64,000 nucleotides of DNA from Phycicoccus jejuensis. Lineage in GTDB: Bacteria > Actinomycetota > Actinomycetes > Actinomycetales > Dermatophilaceae. Shown one piece after another: positions 8,368 through 16,586 of this stretch; position 1 is the stretch's first letter; each line of letters starts with the position of its first letter. The stretch lies in the NCBI RefSeq assembly GCF_000720925.1, contig NZ_JOEE01000003.1, forward strand, positions 310,001 to 374,000. The letters are read 5' to 3'. The notes under the pieces were generated by a model. It was not told the origin of the DNA, searched no databases, and saw only the letters and a list, made by a program, of their open reading frames with translations. A program made the translations under genes and the position numbers.

Positions 8368-9542
8368 CGACGGCTCCTGAAGAGACCTCGGCGTGCGTGG
8401 GCGTCGACGGGCTCGACGTCCTCGCCCGCGGAGCGGGGGCGGATGTGGTGGTCGACGAGGTCGCGGATGGCGACGCTGACCGGCAGCTTGGGCTCGTCGA
8501 GGACGATCGGGACACCCCGGTTGACCGACGCGGGGACGGTCAGCGAGCTCGGGATGTTGACGGCGATCGCGGTCTTGATGGCGGACTCGACGTCCTCGGG
8601 GCGCAGGCCCACCTTGGCGTCGGCGCGGTTGAGGACGATGACGCGGGAGTCCTTCGGGCTGCCGATCATGTCGAGGGTGTCGATGGCGACGCGGAGGTTC
8701 TTGACCGCCGGGATGTCGAGCGTCGCGATGAGGACGAGGATGTCGGAGAGGTCGACCGAGGCGAGCACGTGCTCGGTGAAGCTCGGCGGGGTGTCGACGA
8801 CGACGAAGTCGTAGGTGCGCCGGGCGACCTTGATCAGCTCGGCGACCGTCGAGACCGGGATGCGGTCGGCGTCGCCCGGGTCGTTCGGCGCGCAGATGAC
8901 ATCGAGGCCGCTCGACTCGTGGGTCGTCACCAGGCTGCGCACGCCCTCGTCGTCGATCGTGCCGGCCATGGCGACGGCGTCGAACACCGAGCGGTCCGGG
9001 ACGAGCTGGAGGCTGATCGCGACGTCACCGAAGGAGAGGTCGAGGTCGATGAGGAGCGTCTTGTGCCCGAGCCGGGCCAGCTGGCAGGCCGTGTTCGTCG
9101 AGACGGTCGTCTTGCCGACCCCGCCCTTGGCCGAGAAGACCGTGATGATCTTGCCGTCCTTGGAGCTGCCGCCGCCGGCGTGCCCGACGAGCCGGGAGGT
9201 GAGCTCACGGCTGCGGCGCAGGGCGTCGGCGAGGCCGGTGTGGTCGTCGGCGCCGACCACCTCGCGGATGCCGGAGCGCAGCGCCTGCGAGAGGGTCGTC
9301 ACGTCGATGCGCGAGCGCAGGAGGATGACGCCGACCTCGGGGCGGTCGAGGCGTGCACCCTCGGCGAGGGTGCACGCGTCGTCGAGCGGGACGTCGGCCC
9401 CGATGACGACCTGGTCGACCTGCGGGTCGTCGTGCAGCGTGCGGGCCACGACGATCGAGGAGTCGAGGGCCGTCGTGTCCGGTCCGAGGGCGAAGCGGTA
9501 GCGCTCCACCGCGGTGGGGTCGGTGTCCCAGAGGATGTTCAC
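8364..9542 (-). CDS. cpaE: CpaE/TadZ, ParA-like localisation ATPase of the tad pilus
   Basis: The 392-aa protein has an N-terminal receiver-like domain (about residues 1-110) lacking an obvious phosphorylation Asp, followed by a MinD/ParA-type ATPase. Deviant Walker A is KGGVGKTT at 139-146, then LIDLDLSFGDVA (switch I region) and FVVVDTPPSF (Walker B). TadZ/CpaE proteins place the pilus machine at the pole. It overlaps cpaF by 4 nt (ATGA) and cpaB by 4 nt. Length and architecture are typical. Confidence 0.92.
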   Translation of the reverse strand: MNILWDTDPTAVERYRFALGPDTTALDSSIVVARTLHDDPQVDQVVIGADVPLDDACTLAEGARLDRPEVGVILLRSRIDVTTLSQALRSGIREVVGADDHTGLADALRRSRELTSRLVGHAGGGSSKDGKIITVFSAKGGVGKTTVSTNTACQLARLGHKTLLIDLDLSFGDVAISLQLVPDRSVFDAVAMAGTIDDEGVRSLVTTHESSGLDVICAPNDPGDADRIPVSTVAELIKVARRTYDFVVVDTPPSFTEHVLASVDLSDILVLIATLDIPAVKNLRVAIDTLDMIGSPKDSRVIVLNRADAKVGLRPEDVESAIKTAIAVNIPSSLTVPASVNRGVPIVLDEPKLPVSVAIRDLVDHHIRPRSAGEDVEPVDAHARRGLFRSRR

Positions 9543-10312
9543 CGGGCCACGACCTTCGTGATGTTGAGGTCGTCCGCCTCGAGGGTCGGGCTGATCTTCA
9601 GCTCCGATCCGCGCAGGGCGGCGTAGAGGGTGCTGCCGTTGATCGCGTGGACGAGGCGCACGGCGTCCTCCGGGGTCACCTGCAGCGTCACGAGGAAGCT
9701 CGCGCTCTGGGCGGCCGCCTCGCCGTCGGTCGTCTGCGCGGGGGTGAGCGAGGCGTCGCCCATCGCGATGACCTTGACGTTGTCGAGGAGGACCGAGGTC
9801 TTCTGGATGCCGGTCGTGGCCGCGGCGGCGTCGCCGCCGCTCGAGGCGCCCTTCTCCGCGTAGGTCATGAAGACCGTCAGGTAGGAGCCGGGGGTGACGA
9901 AGTTGCCGACCCGCGCCGGGTCCTGGAGCTGCACCGACACGGCGAGCTTGCCCGGGTCGATCTGCAGCTTCTTCTCGCCGACCGGGGTGTCGCCGAACGC
10001 GGCCCCGAGCACGTACTGCCCGGGCTGCACGTCGGTGAGGGCGACGAGGTCGCTGTTGTTCTCGTCGACCTTCTCGAGCGCGCCGAGCGGCTTGGCCCGG
10101 GCGGCGACGTCGGTCTGGACCAGCTGTCCGAGGCGGACCGCGTCCTTGAGCGAGGTGCCGGCCGGGATCACCGTGTTGGACACGTAGACCTTGGTCGGGC
10201 TGGCGGCGGCCACGGCGCGGGCGTCCGCCCCACGGGCGTACACGAGGACGAGGACGGCACCGACGAGCGCGATCACGGCGGCCGTGAGGATGGCGAGGAT
10301 ACGACGACCCAT
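9539..10312 (-). CDS. cpaB: CpaB/RcpC pilus assembly protein with SAF domain
   Basis: The 257-aa protein has an N-terminal membrane anchor (ILAILTAAVIALVGAVLVLVY, residues 5-25) and an extracytoplasmic SAF domain (about 40-105: VYVSNTVIPAGTSLKDAV and VQPGQYVL). A RcpC/CpaB domain with KLAVSVQLQDPARVGNFVTPG follows. In Gram-negative tad systems this protein works with the secretin. Here, without an outer membrane, it presumably acts in the cell wall around the pilus. It follows the second pilin gene after an 89-nt spacer holding a hairpin. Confidence 0.9.
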   Translation of the reverse strand: MGRRILAILTAAVIALVGAVLVLVYARGADARAVAAASPTKVYVSNTVIPAGTSLKDAVRLGQLVQTDVAARAKPLGALEKVDENNSDLVALTDVQPGQYVLGAAFGDTPVGEKKLQIDPGKLAVSVQLQDPARVGNFVTPGSYLTVFMTYAEKGASSGGDAAAATTGIQKTSVLLDNVKVIAMGDASLTPAQTTDGEAAAQSASFLVTLQVTPEDAVRLVHAINGSTLYAALRGSELKISPTLEADDLNITKVVAR

Positions 10313-10355
10313 GGGGATGGTGTCCTTACAGAGGTGAGTTCAGGAGCGTGTGCCG

Positions 10356-10375
10356 ACCCGCCGCGGTGGGCGGGT
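10356..10375 (-). terminator. Hairpin between the second pilin gene and cpaB (attenuator candidate)
   Basis: ACCCGCC-GCGGTG-GGCGGGT forms a 7-bp G/C stem 27 nt after the flp pilin stop. No T-run follows on the minus strand, so it would act as an RNA-stability or partial-termination element that keeps pilin mRNA above machinery mRNA. Confidence 0.4.
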
Positions 10376-10401
10376 GTCGTGCGGTCGGTCCGGTGTCGCC
10401 G

Positions 10402-10602
10402 TCAGAAGCTCGTGGCGGCGGTCTGGAAGATGGAGCTGAGGTTGCGTCCGAGGACGGTCACCGCCGCGACGATGACGATGGCCACGAAGCCGATCATCAG
10501 GGCGTACTCCACGGCGGTGGCGCCTCCCTCGCCCCGGGCGACGGGCGTCCGGGCGAGGAGGGTGGCCGATCGGGCGAGGGTCCGGCGGAGGAGCGCGGTC
10601 AT
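10402..10602 (-). CDS. Flp-type pilin, second copy
   Basis: The 66-aa Flp/Fap pilin has an Arg-rich leader of about 28 residues ending EGG, then ATAVEYALMIGFVAIVIVAA, the class IVb processing site with Glu at +5 and a Tyr next to it. The hydrophobic helix and a short tail, NLSSIFQTAATSF, follow. A prepilin peptidase should cleave after GG; none is encoded in the window. ATG at 10602 sits about 7 nt from AGGTGA; a GTG immediately before it (10605) is an alternative. The leader is longer and more basic than that of the neighbouring pilin, so the two may differ in sorting or abundance. Confidence 0.88.
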   Translation of the reverse strand: MTALLRRTLARSATLLARTPVARGEGGATAVEYALMIGFVAIVIVAAVTVLGRNLSSIFQTAATSF

Positions 10603-10629
10603 CACGTCACCTGCTTTCGTCCGATGTGG

Positions 10630-10678
10630 GTCGGGGCGCCGGCCGCGTCGGTGCTCCGACGGCGACCGACGCCCCGAC
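10630..10678 (-). terminator. Two-tier hairpin between the two pilin genes
   Basis: The outer stem GTCGGGGCG/CGCCCCGAC (10630-10638 with 10670-10678) is 9 bp and perfect. The inner stem CGTCGG-TGCT-CCGACG (10646-10661) is 6 bp with a tetraloop. It starts 17 nt after the first pilin's stop. There is no U-run, so protection from 3' exonucleases or partial attenuation seems likelier than full termination. Confidence 0.5.
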
Positions 10679-10695
10679 GTGTCGTCCTGGTTCGC

Positions 10696-10875
10696 TCAGA
10701 CGCTGTTGGCGACCGAGTTGAACATCGACTTGAGGTTCGTGCCGAGCAGCGCGACGGCGACGATGATGACGACCGCGATGAGGGCGACCATGAGGCCGTA
10801 CTCCACGGCGGTCGCACCCTTCTCGGAGCGGAGGTCGTTGAACTTCATCTGGAGCTTGACGAGGGCCTTGGTCAT
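10696..10875 (-). CDS. flp: Flp-type pilin, first gene of the tad operon
   Basis: This short 59-aa gene is read directly from the sequence. It encodes an N-terminal leader MTKALVKLQMKFNDLRSEKG, cleavage expected after Gly20, then ATAVEYGLMVALIAVVIIVA with Glu at +5, as in Flp pilins. The C-terminus is GTNLKSMFNSVANSV. This is probably the major pilin: it comes first and its leader is short. AAAGGCAAC lies about 10 nt before the ATG. A strong two-part hairpin follows its stop. Confidence 0.92.
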   Translation of the reverse strand: MTKALVKLQMKFNDLRSEKGATAVEYGLMVALIAVVIIVAVALLGTNLKSMFNSVANSV

Positions 10876-11083
10876 GACGGGTGTTGCCTTTCGGTACGAA
10901 GGGGTGCTGTCGAGCAGTCACCACGCTGTCAGGTCCGGCCCCGGAGCGGCATGGACCGATGGGCCCGAACACCGCCCCCCGTACGGTGCAGCCGGGTCAA
11001 CCGTTCGGCCGATCGCTCACCGGGACCGCGCGCCGGCCGTGACATGCTCGTCCACGACCACCCACCGCCACGAGGCCAGCGAG
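10876..11083. promoter_or_regulatory. Divergent intergenic region between pilin operon and membrane-protein gene
   Basis: These 208 nt hold the promoters of the minus-strand tad operon and the plus-strand gene at 11084. ACCGTTCGGCC (11000-11010) is the element also seen upstream of three other envelope units; it lies 74 nt before the plus-strand ATG. I could not assign a convincing -10 for either direction. No coding potential is evident. Confidence 0.5.
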
Positions 11084-12478
11084 ATGTCCACGACTCCCGA
11101 GCAGGATCGCGAAACCCGGAGTGCCAGAACGCCTCTGGTGATCGCTTGGGGTGTCTGTGCGGTGCTCGCGGGCCTCCTCCTGCGGCTGCGCACGGCTCCG
11201 GACGTCGACCTGTGGCTGCACCTGCGCATCGGGCGGTCGCTGCGCGACGGTGAGTGGTTCGGCACGCTCCCCGACCCCCTCTCGGCCCTCGCGGACCGTC
11301 CGTACGTGCCGACCCAGTGGCTCGCGCAGGTCGGGATGAGCGTCGTCGACGACGTCGCCGGCGTCACCGGGCTCCACGCCGTCCGGGCGCTCCTGCTCGT
11401 CGCCCTCGCGGCGCTGCTCGCCGCGACCGCGCGTCGGTGGGCCGGCCCGCTCGCCTCGGTGGTGGTCGCGACCGCGGCGCTCGTCGCGACGTCGGCGGCG
11501 TGGGGAGAGCGGCCGCAGCTGCTCGGCCTCGTCCTCGCCGCGTGGTCGCTGCACCTGTGGGCCGGGACGCTCGTCGACGGGCGCCCACGGTGGTCGCTGC
11601 TCGCCGTCGCCTGGCTGTGGTCCGCGGTGCACGGGTCGTGGCCGCTCGGCGTCGGGTTCGGGGTGCTCGTGCTGCTCGCGCTCGCGCTCGCGCCCCGCCC
11701 CGCCCCGGTCCCGTGGGGCCGGCTCGTGGTCCTGCTGGCCGGCACCGCCCTCGTCCCCGTGCTGGGGCCCCTCGGCCCCCGGGCGCTCGTCGAGCCGTTC
11801 GCGGTCGGGATGGCGGCCCGCTCCACGGTCAACGAGTGGAAGCCGCCGGCCCCGGGCAACCCGCTCCTCCTGCTCGTCCTGCTGCTGGCCCTCGTCGTGC
11901 TCGTGCGCCTGGTGCGCGCGCGGCGGCTCGACCTCCCGTCGCTCCTCCTCGCCGGCGCCGGCGTCGTCCTCGCGGCGTCCTCGGTCCGCACCATCGCGGT
12001 CGGCGCGCTCCTCGTGGCACCCGCCCTGGCTCGCACCCTCCGCGCCGGGGCCGCTCCGGCACGGCGGGAGCGGCTGCCCGGGCTCGTCGTGGCGGGGGTC
12101 TTCCTGCTCGTCCCCGCCGTGGTGCTCGGGGGGCCGGAGGCCGGGCCGCTGCCGCGGACCGTCGGCGCGGCGGTCGAGCGGCTGCCGGCCGGGACGCCGA
12201 CGGTCGTCGACGCCTACGCCTCCGGCTGGGTGCTGTGGGCCCACCCGCAGGTCCGGGTGCTGCGCGACCTGCGCGCCGAGGTCTACTCCCCCGCGACCGC
12301 CGCCGCCTACGAGACGTTCTCGGCGACCGGCCCCGGCTGGGAGGCCTACGCCGACGAGCACGGCGTCGACGCCGTCCTCACCCGGGTCGGGGAGCCCCTC
12401 GACCGGGGGCTGTCCGGTGCCGCCGGCTGGTCACGGGCCGCGGGCGAGGGCGAGTGGGTGCTCTGGCGGCGCGGGTGA
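11084..12478 (+). CDS. Polytopic GT-C-like membrane protein, paralogue 1
   Basis: The 464-aa protein has about ten hydrophobic segments and a C-terminal soluble tail. Near the first extracytoplasmic loop is DVDLWLHLRIGRSLRDGEWF, reminiscent of acidic loop motifs in GT-C glycosyltransferases. Later come ERPQLLGLVLAAWSLH and VNEWKPPAPG, and a tail with VDAYASGWVLWAHPQVRVL. It is clearly paralogous to the protein at 25103-26539, which shows DPDTWWHLRAG, ARPQSLSL, EEWQPP and DAGGWLWWAHP at matching places, and more distantly to 12480-13844. Function is not known; transfer of a lipid-linked sugar outside the membrane is an inference. The 3' end abuts the next gene with 1 nt between stops. Confidence 0.75.
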   Translation: MSTTPEQDRETRSARTPLVIAWGVCAVLAGLLLRLRTAPDVDLWLHLRIGRSLRDGEWFGTLPDPLSALADRPYVPTQWLAQVGMSVVDDVAGVTGLHAVRALLLVALAALLAATARRWAGPLASVVVATAALVATSAAWGERPQLLGLVLAAWSLHLWAGTLVDGRPRWSLLAVAWLWSAVHGSWPLGVGFGVLVLLALALAPRPAPVPWGRLVVLLAGTALVPVLGPLGPRALVEPFAVGMAARSTVNEWKPPAPGNPLLLLVLLLALVVLVRLVRARRLDLPSLLLAGAGVVLAASSVRTIAVGALLVAPALARTLRAGAAPARRERLPGLVVAGVFLLVPAVVLGGPEAGPLPRTVGAAVERLPAGTPTVVDAYASGWVLWAHPQVRVLRDLRAEVYSPATAAAYETFSATGPGWEAYADEHGVDAVLTRVGEPLDRGLSGAAGWSRAAGEGEWVLWRRG

Positions 12479-12479
12479 C

Positions 12480-13844
12480 TCAGCCGTCGCGCTCGAGGAC
12501 GGCGTAGCCACCCACCTCGCGCACGACCCGCCAGCCCGCGGCGACCACGGGTGCCGTCGCGTCCTGCTCGACGACCACGACCCCGATGTCGGCTCCGGCG
12601 GGCACGGTGCCGTCGTGGAGGAAGTCGAGGAGGTCGCTCTGCACGTCGCGCGGGAACGCGTCGATCGGGTTGGCGGCCCAGACCCGGACGCCCTCGCGGG
12701 CCAGCGTCTCGGCGAACGGCTCGACGGCCAGCACCGGACGCCCGGCGGCCACCTCGCGCACGGCGCCGACGGCCGACTGCCCGGGGGCGCCCACCGACGG
12801 ACCACGGCCGGCGAGCACCACCCCCGAGACGCCGGCGGCCGCGGCGAGGGCCACCACGGGCACGAGGGACGGACGGCCTGCGGACGACCCCCGCCCGGTG
12901 GCCACGCGCGGACGCATCGCGGCGGCGGCGAGGAAGAGCAGCAGCCACACCCCGTTGCGGGCCGCCGACGCCGTGCCGACCGCCAGCCCCGCCGTGGCGA
13001 CCCACTCCCACACCGACATCCGTGCCCGGGCCGCGAGTGCGAGGAGGAGCGCGGCGGCCACGAGCATCGCCACGTCGAGCGGGTGCCCGAGGTTCGGGCG
13101 GGCCCAGAGGTCCGTCCCGCGGGCTGCGGCCTCGTTCGCCAGGGCCTGGACGTAGTAGGCGGGCGTCCCGAGCCCGGCGGAGGTGAGCAGGAGGGCCAGC
13201 GCGGAGCCCGCACCGACCCCGACGCGGCGCCTCCACGGCCCGCCGCCCGGTGACAGGACGAGGAACACCCCGAGGACCGCGAGCCCCACGAGCACCGCGC
13301 CGTGGAGGTTGCCCCAGAGCACGAACAGCGGCACGAGCCACCACAGGCCGCGGTCCGGGTGCTCGTGCTGCCGGCGCATCAGCGCGACCGCGAGCGCGAA
13401 CGGCACGAGCGAGAGCGACGGCAGGCGGGTCACCGCGAAGGCGGCCGCCGCACCGACCACGACGAGGGTCGCGACGAGCGCGCCCCGCACCTCGGACCCG
13501 CCGGCGCGCCGGCCGTCCGCGAGGACGACGAGCAGCGTGGCGGCGACGAGCACCAGCTGGAGCCCGGCGAGGGCCGGCGTGCCCAGACCGGCGACGACCG
13601 ACAGCAGCAGCTCGGCGAGGACGATCGGGTTGTGCCACCCCTCCTGCGGCGCGGACGCGAAGGGGATCCCGTCGGGCACGGAGCCGGTCGCCCGCACCGT
13701 GTCGCCGAGCGCGACGACCCACAGCAGGTCGGACCCGAGCAGGACGAAGAACGAGAGGGCCACGACCCACGCGGCGACGGCGAGCGAGGCGACCGGGACG
13801 CCACGACGGGGCCGGACCGCCGAGGTGGGATCGGCCTGCGACAT
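12480..13844 (-). CDS. Polytopic GT-C-like membrane protein, paralogue 2
   Basis: The 454-aa product has about eleven hydrophobic segments. SDLLWVVALGDTVRATGSVP and a GWHNPIVLAELLLS loop occupy the position of the DxDxWxHLR and QWL loops of its relatives at 11084 and 25103. TRLPSLSLVPFALA and LWWLVPLFVLWGNLHGA match their central part. The C-terminal about 110 residues are soluble and differ from the other two. It converges with paralogue 1 (1-nt gap between stop codons) and is divergent from the gene at 13902. Substrate unknown; an envelope-glycan role is inferred from the neighbourhood. Confidence 0.7.
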   Translation of the reverse strand: MSQADPTSAVRPRRGVPVASLAVAAWVVALSFFVLLGSDLLWVVALGDTVRATGSVPDGIPFASAPQEGWHNPIVLAELLLSVVAGLGTPALAGLQLVLVAATLLVVLADGRRAGGSEVRGALVATLVVVGAAAAFAVTRLPSLSLVPFALAVALMRRQHEHPDRGLWWLVPLFVLWGNLHGAVLVGLAVLGVFLVLSPGGGPWRRRVGVGAGSALALLLTSAGLGTPAYYVQALANEAAARGTDLWARPNLGHPLDVAMLVAAALLLALAARARMSVWEWVATAGLAVGTASAARNGVWLLLFLAAAAMRPRVATGRGSSAGRPSLVPVVALAAAAGVSGVVLAGRGPSVGAPGQSAVGAVREVAAGRPVLAVEPFAETLAREGVRVWAANPIDAFPRDVQSDLLDFLHDGTVPAGADIGVVVVEQDATAPVVAAGWRVVREVGGYAVLERDG

Positions 13845-13887
13845 GACGGGATTCCTCGAGCTGCCGGGGTCGGAGCGGGGGCTCGAC

Positions 13888-13893
13888 CATAAT
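13888..13893 (+). promoter_or_regulatory. Predicted -10 box (CATAAT), leaderless start
   Basis: CATAAT is one of the few AT-rich hexamers here. It ends 8 nt before ATG 13902, with no ribosome-binding site between. Confidence 0.5.
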
Positions 13894-13901
13894 CGACGAT
13901 C

Positions 13902-16109
13902 ATGGCCACCGGGAGCACGACACGACCCCGACGCGCCCGTGAGGCCTCCTGGATGGTCGCCACGGTGCTCGTCGCCCTCGGCGTCGGCGCGTGGTCGCTC
14001 CGCCTCTGGCAGTGGGACCCGTCGGACCCGATCGCCCTCGGGTGGGACCACACCCAGATCCTGTCGTCGCTGCGCGACATCCACGACCACGGCTGGTACT
14101 GGCACAACCCCGACCTCGGCTTCCCCTTCGGCCAGGACGCCTCGTTCTTCCCCGAGCTCAACGTCCTGCACGTCCTCGCCGTCAAGGCGATCGACCTCGT
14201 CGTGCCGGGGGTCTACACGGCCGGGGGCGTGTACTTCGTCCTGTCCTTCCCCCTCACCGGCGCCACCGGGTACCTCCTGGCCCGCAGCCAGGGGCTCGGG
14301 CGGCCGGCCGGCTTCGTCCTCGGGGTGCTCCTCGCGAACGCCCCGGGACACGCCGAGCGGTTCGGCCACCTCTACCTCGCGCAGTACTGGGTGGTGCCGG
14401 TCGCGCTGTGGCTCGTGCTCGAGGTGGCCCGTGGCCGGGCCCTGCTGTCCCCCCGGGGCGGACCGGTCCCGTGGTGGCGCGGCGGCCGGACGCTCGTCAC
14501 CGTCGCGGCCGTCGTCGTCGTGGGCGGCAGCGGCGTCTACTACGTGGCCTTCACGCTCGTCCTGCTGGCGGTCGCAGCGCTCGCGCGGCGGGTGGCCGGG
14601 GTGCCGGCCGACCTCCTGCGCGGCCTCGCGGTGATGGTCGGCATCGGCCTGGTCATCGCCGTGCCGCTGGCCGTGGCGCGCCTCGGGATGCGCGGCGTGC
14701 TCGTCACCGGCCGGGTGCCGGCCGGTCGCAACCCGGCCGAGTCGGAGCTGTTCGCCGGCAAGCTCATGGACCTGCTGCTCCCGTGGCCCGACCACCGGGT
14801 CGAGGCCTTCCGGTACCTCACCCTCGCCTACCGCTCGGCGACGCGGGCGACCGTGGAGACCTCGGCGCTCGGCGTGGTCGGCGTCGCGGGGATGACCGGC
14901 CTGGCCGTCATCGGGCTGCTCGCCCTCCTCTCCGGTCGGCGCGCCGACGCCGGGCACCTGCGCTGGTCCGGGCTGATGCTCGTGTCGTTCCTCCTCTTCA
15001 CGGTCGGCGGCCTCGGCTCGTTCGTCGCCGTCTTCGCCACCCCGCAGGTGCGGACCTGGTCGCGGGTCTCGCTCTACATCCTCACCCTCGCCCTGCTCGC
15101 GGTCGGGGCCTGGCTCACGCGCCTGGAACGACGCCGCGGGATGCTCACCGCCGGCCTCGTCGCCGGCGCGCTCGTCGTCGTCGGCAGCCTCGACCAGACC
15201 AACCCCGCGGTCGCGCCCGACCACCGCGCCATCGCCCGCGAGATGGCCGGGCTGCGCGCCTACACCTCGTCGCTGCAGGACCGGGTCGGAGCCGGGTGCG
15301 GCGTCTTCCAGGTCCCGGTGCTGCCCTACCCCGAGACGCTCGGGCCGGGCACGATGCAGGGCTACGACCAGCTCAAGCCGTACCTCGCCTCGGACGACCT
15401 GCGCTTCAGCGCGGCGGCGATGCGCGGCACGGAGGCCGCGACGTGGCAGTCGGCGGTCGACCCCTCCGACCTCGCGGCGCTGGCGGCCGACCTGCGCTCG
15501 GCCGGCTTCTGCGCGCTCGAGGTCGACACGGAGGGCTTCTCCGACGCCCAGGACCCGTCGGACCGCCTCACCGCGGCGTGGGGCGAGCCGGTGGCCCGGA
15601 CCGCCGACGGCACCTTCGTCGCCTGGGACCTGCGCCGGGTCGGCGCGGCCGGTGAGGGCGACCACGCGCGGCGCGCCCAGGTCCTCGCCCCGGTGCTCGC
15701 GTCGGTGGGCGGCTTCGAGCCCGAGACCGTGGACGGCACCTACGGTCAGTACGTCGGCCCGTACGCCGGTGTGTCGCTGGCGAACCCGGGCGAGCCCACA
15801 CGGGTCACCGTCTCGATGGACGTCCGGGGCGTCGGCGCCGAGCGGCGGGAGGTCGTGGTCACCGACGGGGACCGGGAGGTCGCCCGCGTCGTCGTGTCCG
15901 ACGCCTCCCCCACCCGGGTCTCCTTCGCCGTCGAGGCCGCGCGCGGGGCGACCGACCTCTCCGTCACCGTCTCGGGAGCCACCGACAAGGACATCGAGAC
16001 CGAGCGCGTCACGACGGCCTTCGTCAGCGACCTCACGGTGACGGCGGAGGGCGGACGCCGCGCGGTCGCCCTCACGGACCGGACGAGGACCGGCTGGGTC
16101 CTGCCCTGA
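13902..16109 (+). CDS. Large polytopic membrane protein, GT-C/YfhO-like, possible glycosyltransferase
   Basis: 735 aa. A first membrane helix (about 18-32) is followed by an extracytoplasmic loop with GWDHTQILSSLRDIHDHGWY, PDLGFPFGQDASFFPE and a later AERFGHLYLAQYW. This loop layout is typical of GT-C and YfhO-like membrane proteins. About eleven further helices run to residue 430. A soluble C-terminal region of about 300 residues includes QVPVLPYPE and ends in a beta-rich stretch. No closer family is recognised. It converges with gtrA, and CCCCGCGCGGGG (16116-16127) between the stops could form a stem. A role in decorating a surface polymer is inference from context. Confidence 0.7.
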   Translation: MATGSTTRPRRAREASWMVATVLVALGVGAWSLRLWQWDPSDPIALGWDHTQILSSLRDIHDHGWYWHNPDLGFPFGQDASFFPELNVLHVLAVKAIDLVVPGVYTAGGVYFVLSFPLTGATGYLLARSQGLGRPAGFVLGVLLANAPGHAERFGHLYLAQYWVVPVALWLVLEVARGRALLSPRGGPVPWWRGGRTLVTVAAVVVVGGSGVYYVAFTLVLLAVAALARRVAGVPADLLRGLAVMVGIGLVIAVPLAVARLGMRGVLVTGRVPAGRNPAESELFAGKLMDLLLPWPDHRVEAFRYLTLAYRSATRATVETSALGVVGVAGMTGLAVIGLLALLSGRRADAGHLRWSGLMLVSFLLFTVGGLGSFVAVFATPQVRTWSRVSLYILTLALLAVGAWLTRLERRRGMLTAGLVAGALVVVGSLDQTNPAVAPDHRAIAREMAGLRAYTSSLQDRVGAGCGVFQVPVLPYPETLGPGTMQGYDQLKPYLASDDLRFSAAAMRGTEAATWQSAVDPSDLAALAADLRSAGFCALEVDTEGFSDAQDPSDRLTAAWGEPVARTADGTFVAWDLRRVGAAGEGDHARRAQVLAPVLASVGGFEPETVDGTYGQYVGPYAGVSLANPGEPTRVTVSMDVRGVGAERREVVVTDGDREVARVVVSDASPTRVSFAVEAARGATDLSVTVSGATDKDIETERVTTAFVSDLTVTAEGGRRAVALTDRTRTGWVLP

Positions 16110-16136
16110 CCGCTGCCCCGCGCGGGGCCGGGTGGC

Positions 16137-16586
16137 TCAGGAGGCGGTGCGCCGGAAGGTCACGCGCAGGTGGCCGACGAAGCTGAGCAGGACGACCCCG
16201 ACGAGGACGAGCAGCTGCGCCACGAGGGGTCGCAGCCCGGCCAGCTCGACGAGGGCCGGGACCCCCACGAGGCTCAGCGCGGCACCCGTCCACCACACGC
16301 CGAGGAACGCGACGAGCTGGCGCCCGAGCGGGCCCTCGGCGCGGAAGACCTGACCACGGTAGGCGGGAAACGCGAAGATCATCGCCGCCAGCTGGGCGGA
16401 CCCGAGCGCGACGACGTAGTGCGCCCCGGCGGCCAGGGTCGCGGCGAGGACCGACAGGTACACGACCTGGGTGACGCCGCCGACGACGCCGTAACGCACG
16501 ACGACGGGCAGGTCGGCCCACCGACGGCGCACCCGTCGCGCGGGCGCCGCGGTCTGGGACGCCGGGGCGAGGGTCGTCTCAGCCAC
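16137..16586 (-). CDS. GtrA-family membrane protein
   Basis: The 149-aa product has four membrane helices: RYGVVGGVTQVVYLSVLAAT, VALGSAQLAAMIFAFPAYRG, FLGVWWTGAALSLVG and LLVLVGVVLLSFVGHLRVTF. This is the layout of GtrA proteins, which help flip undecaprenyl-phosphate-linked sugars (the role known in O-antigen glucosylation). GTG at 16586 overlaps the stop of the upstream membrane-protein gene by 8 nt, so the two are co-translated and may work as a flippase/transferase pair. Confidence 0.82.
   Translation of the reverse strand: MAETTLAPASQTAAPARRVRRRWADLPVVVRYGVVGGVTQVVYLSVLAATLAAGAHYVVALGSAQLAAMIFAFPAYRGQVFRAEGPLGRQLVAFLGVWWTGAALSLVGVPALVELAGLRPLVAQLLVLVGVVLLSFVGHLRVTFRRTAS

Noticed and set aside
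9647..11083. Long plus-strand open frame over cpaB and the pilin genes leading into the gene at 11084
   Set aside because: It is antisense to well-recognised tad genes, has low-complexity Arg/Gly/Val-Asp composition typical of GC-rich shadow frames, and the real gene starts at ATG 11084.
16116..16127. CCCCGCGCGGGG as a terminator between the genes ending at 16109 and 16137
   Set aside because: A 12-bp G/C palindrome without T-run or loop space is expected by chance at this GC content; not listed separately.
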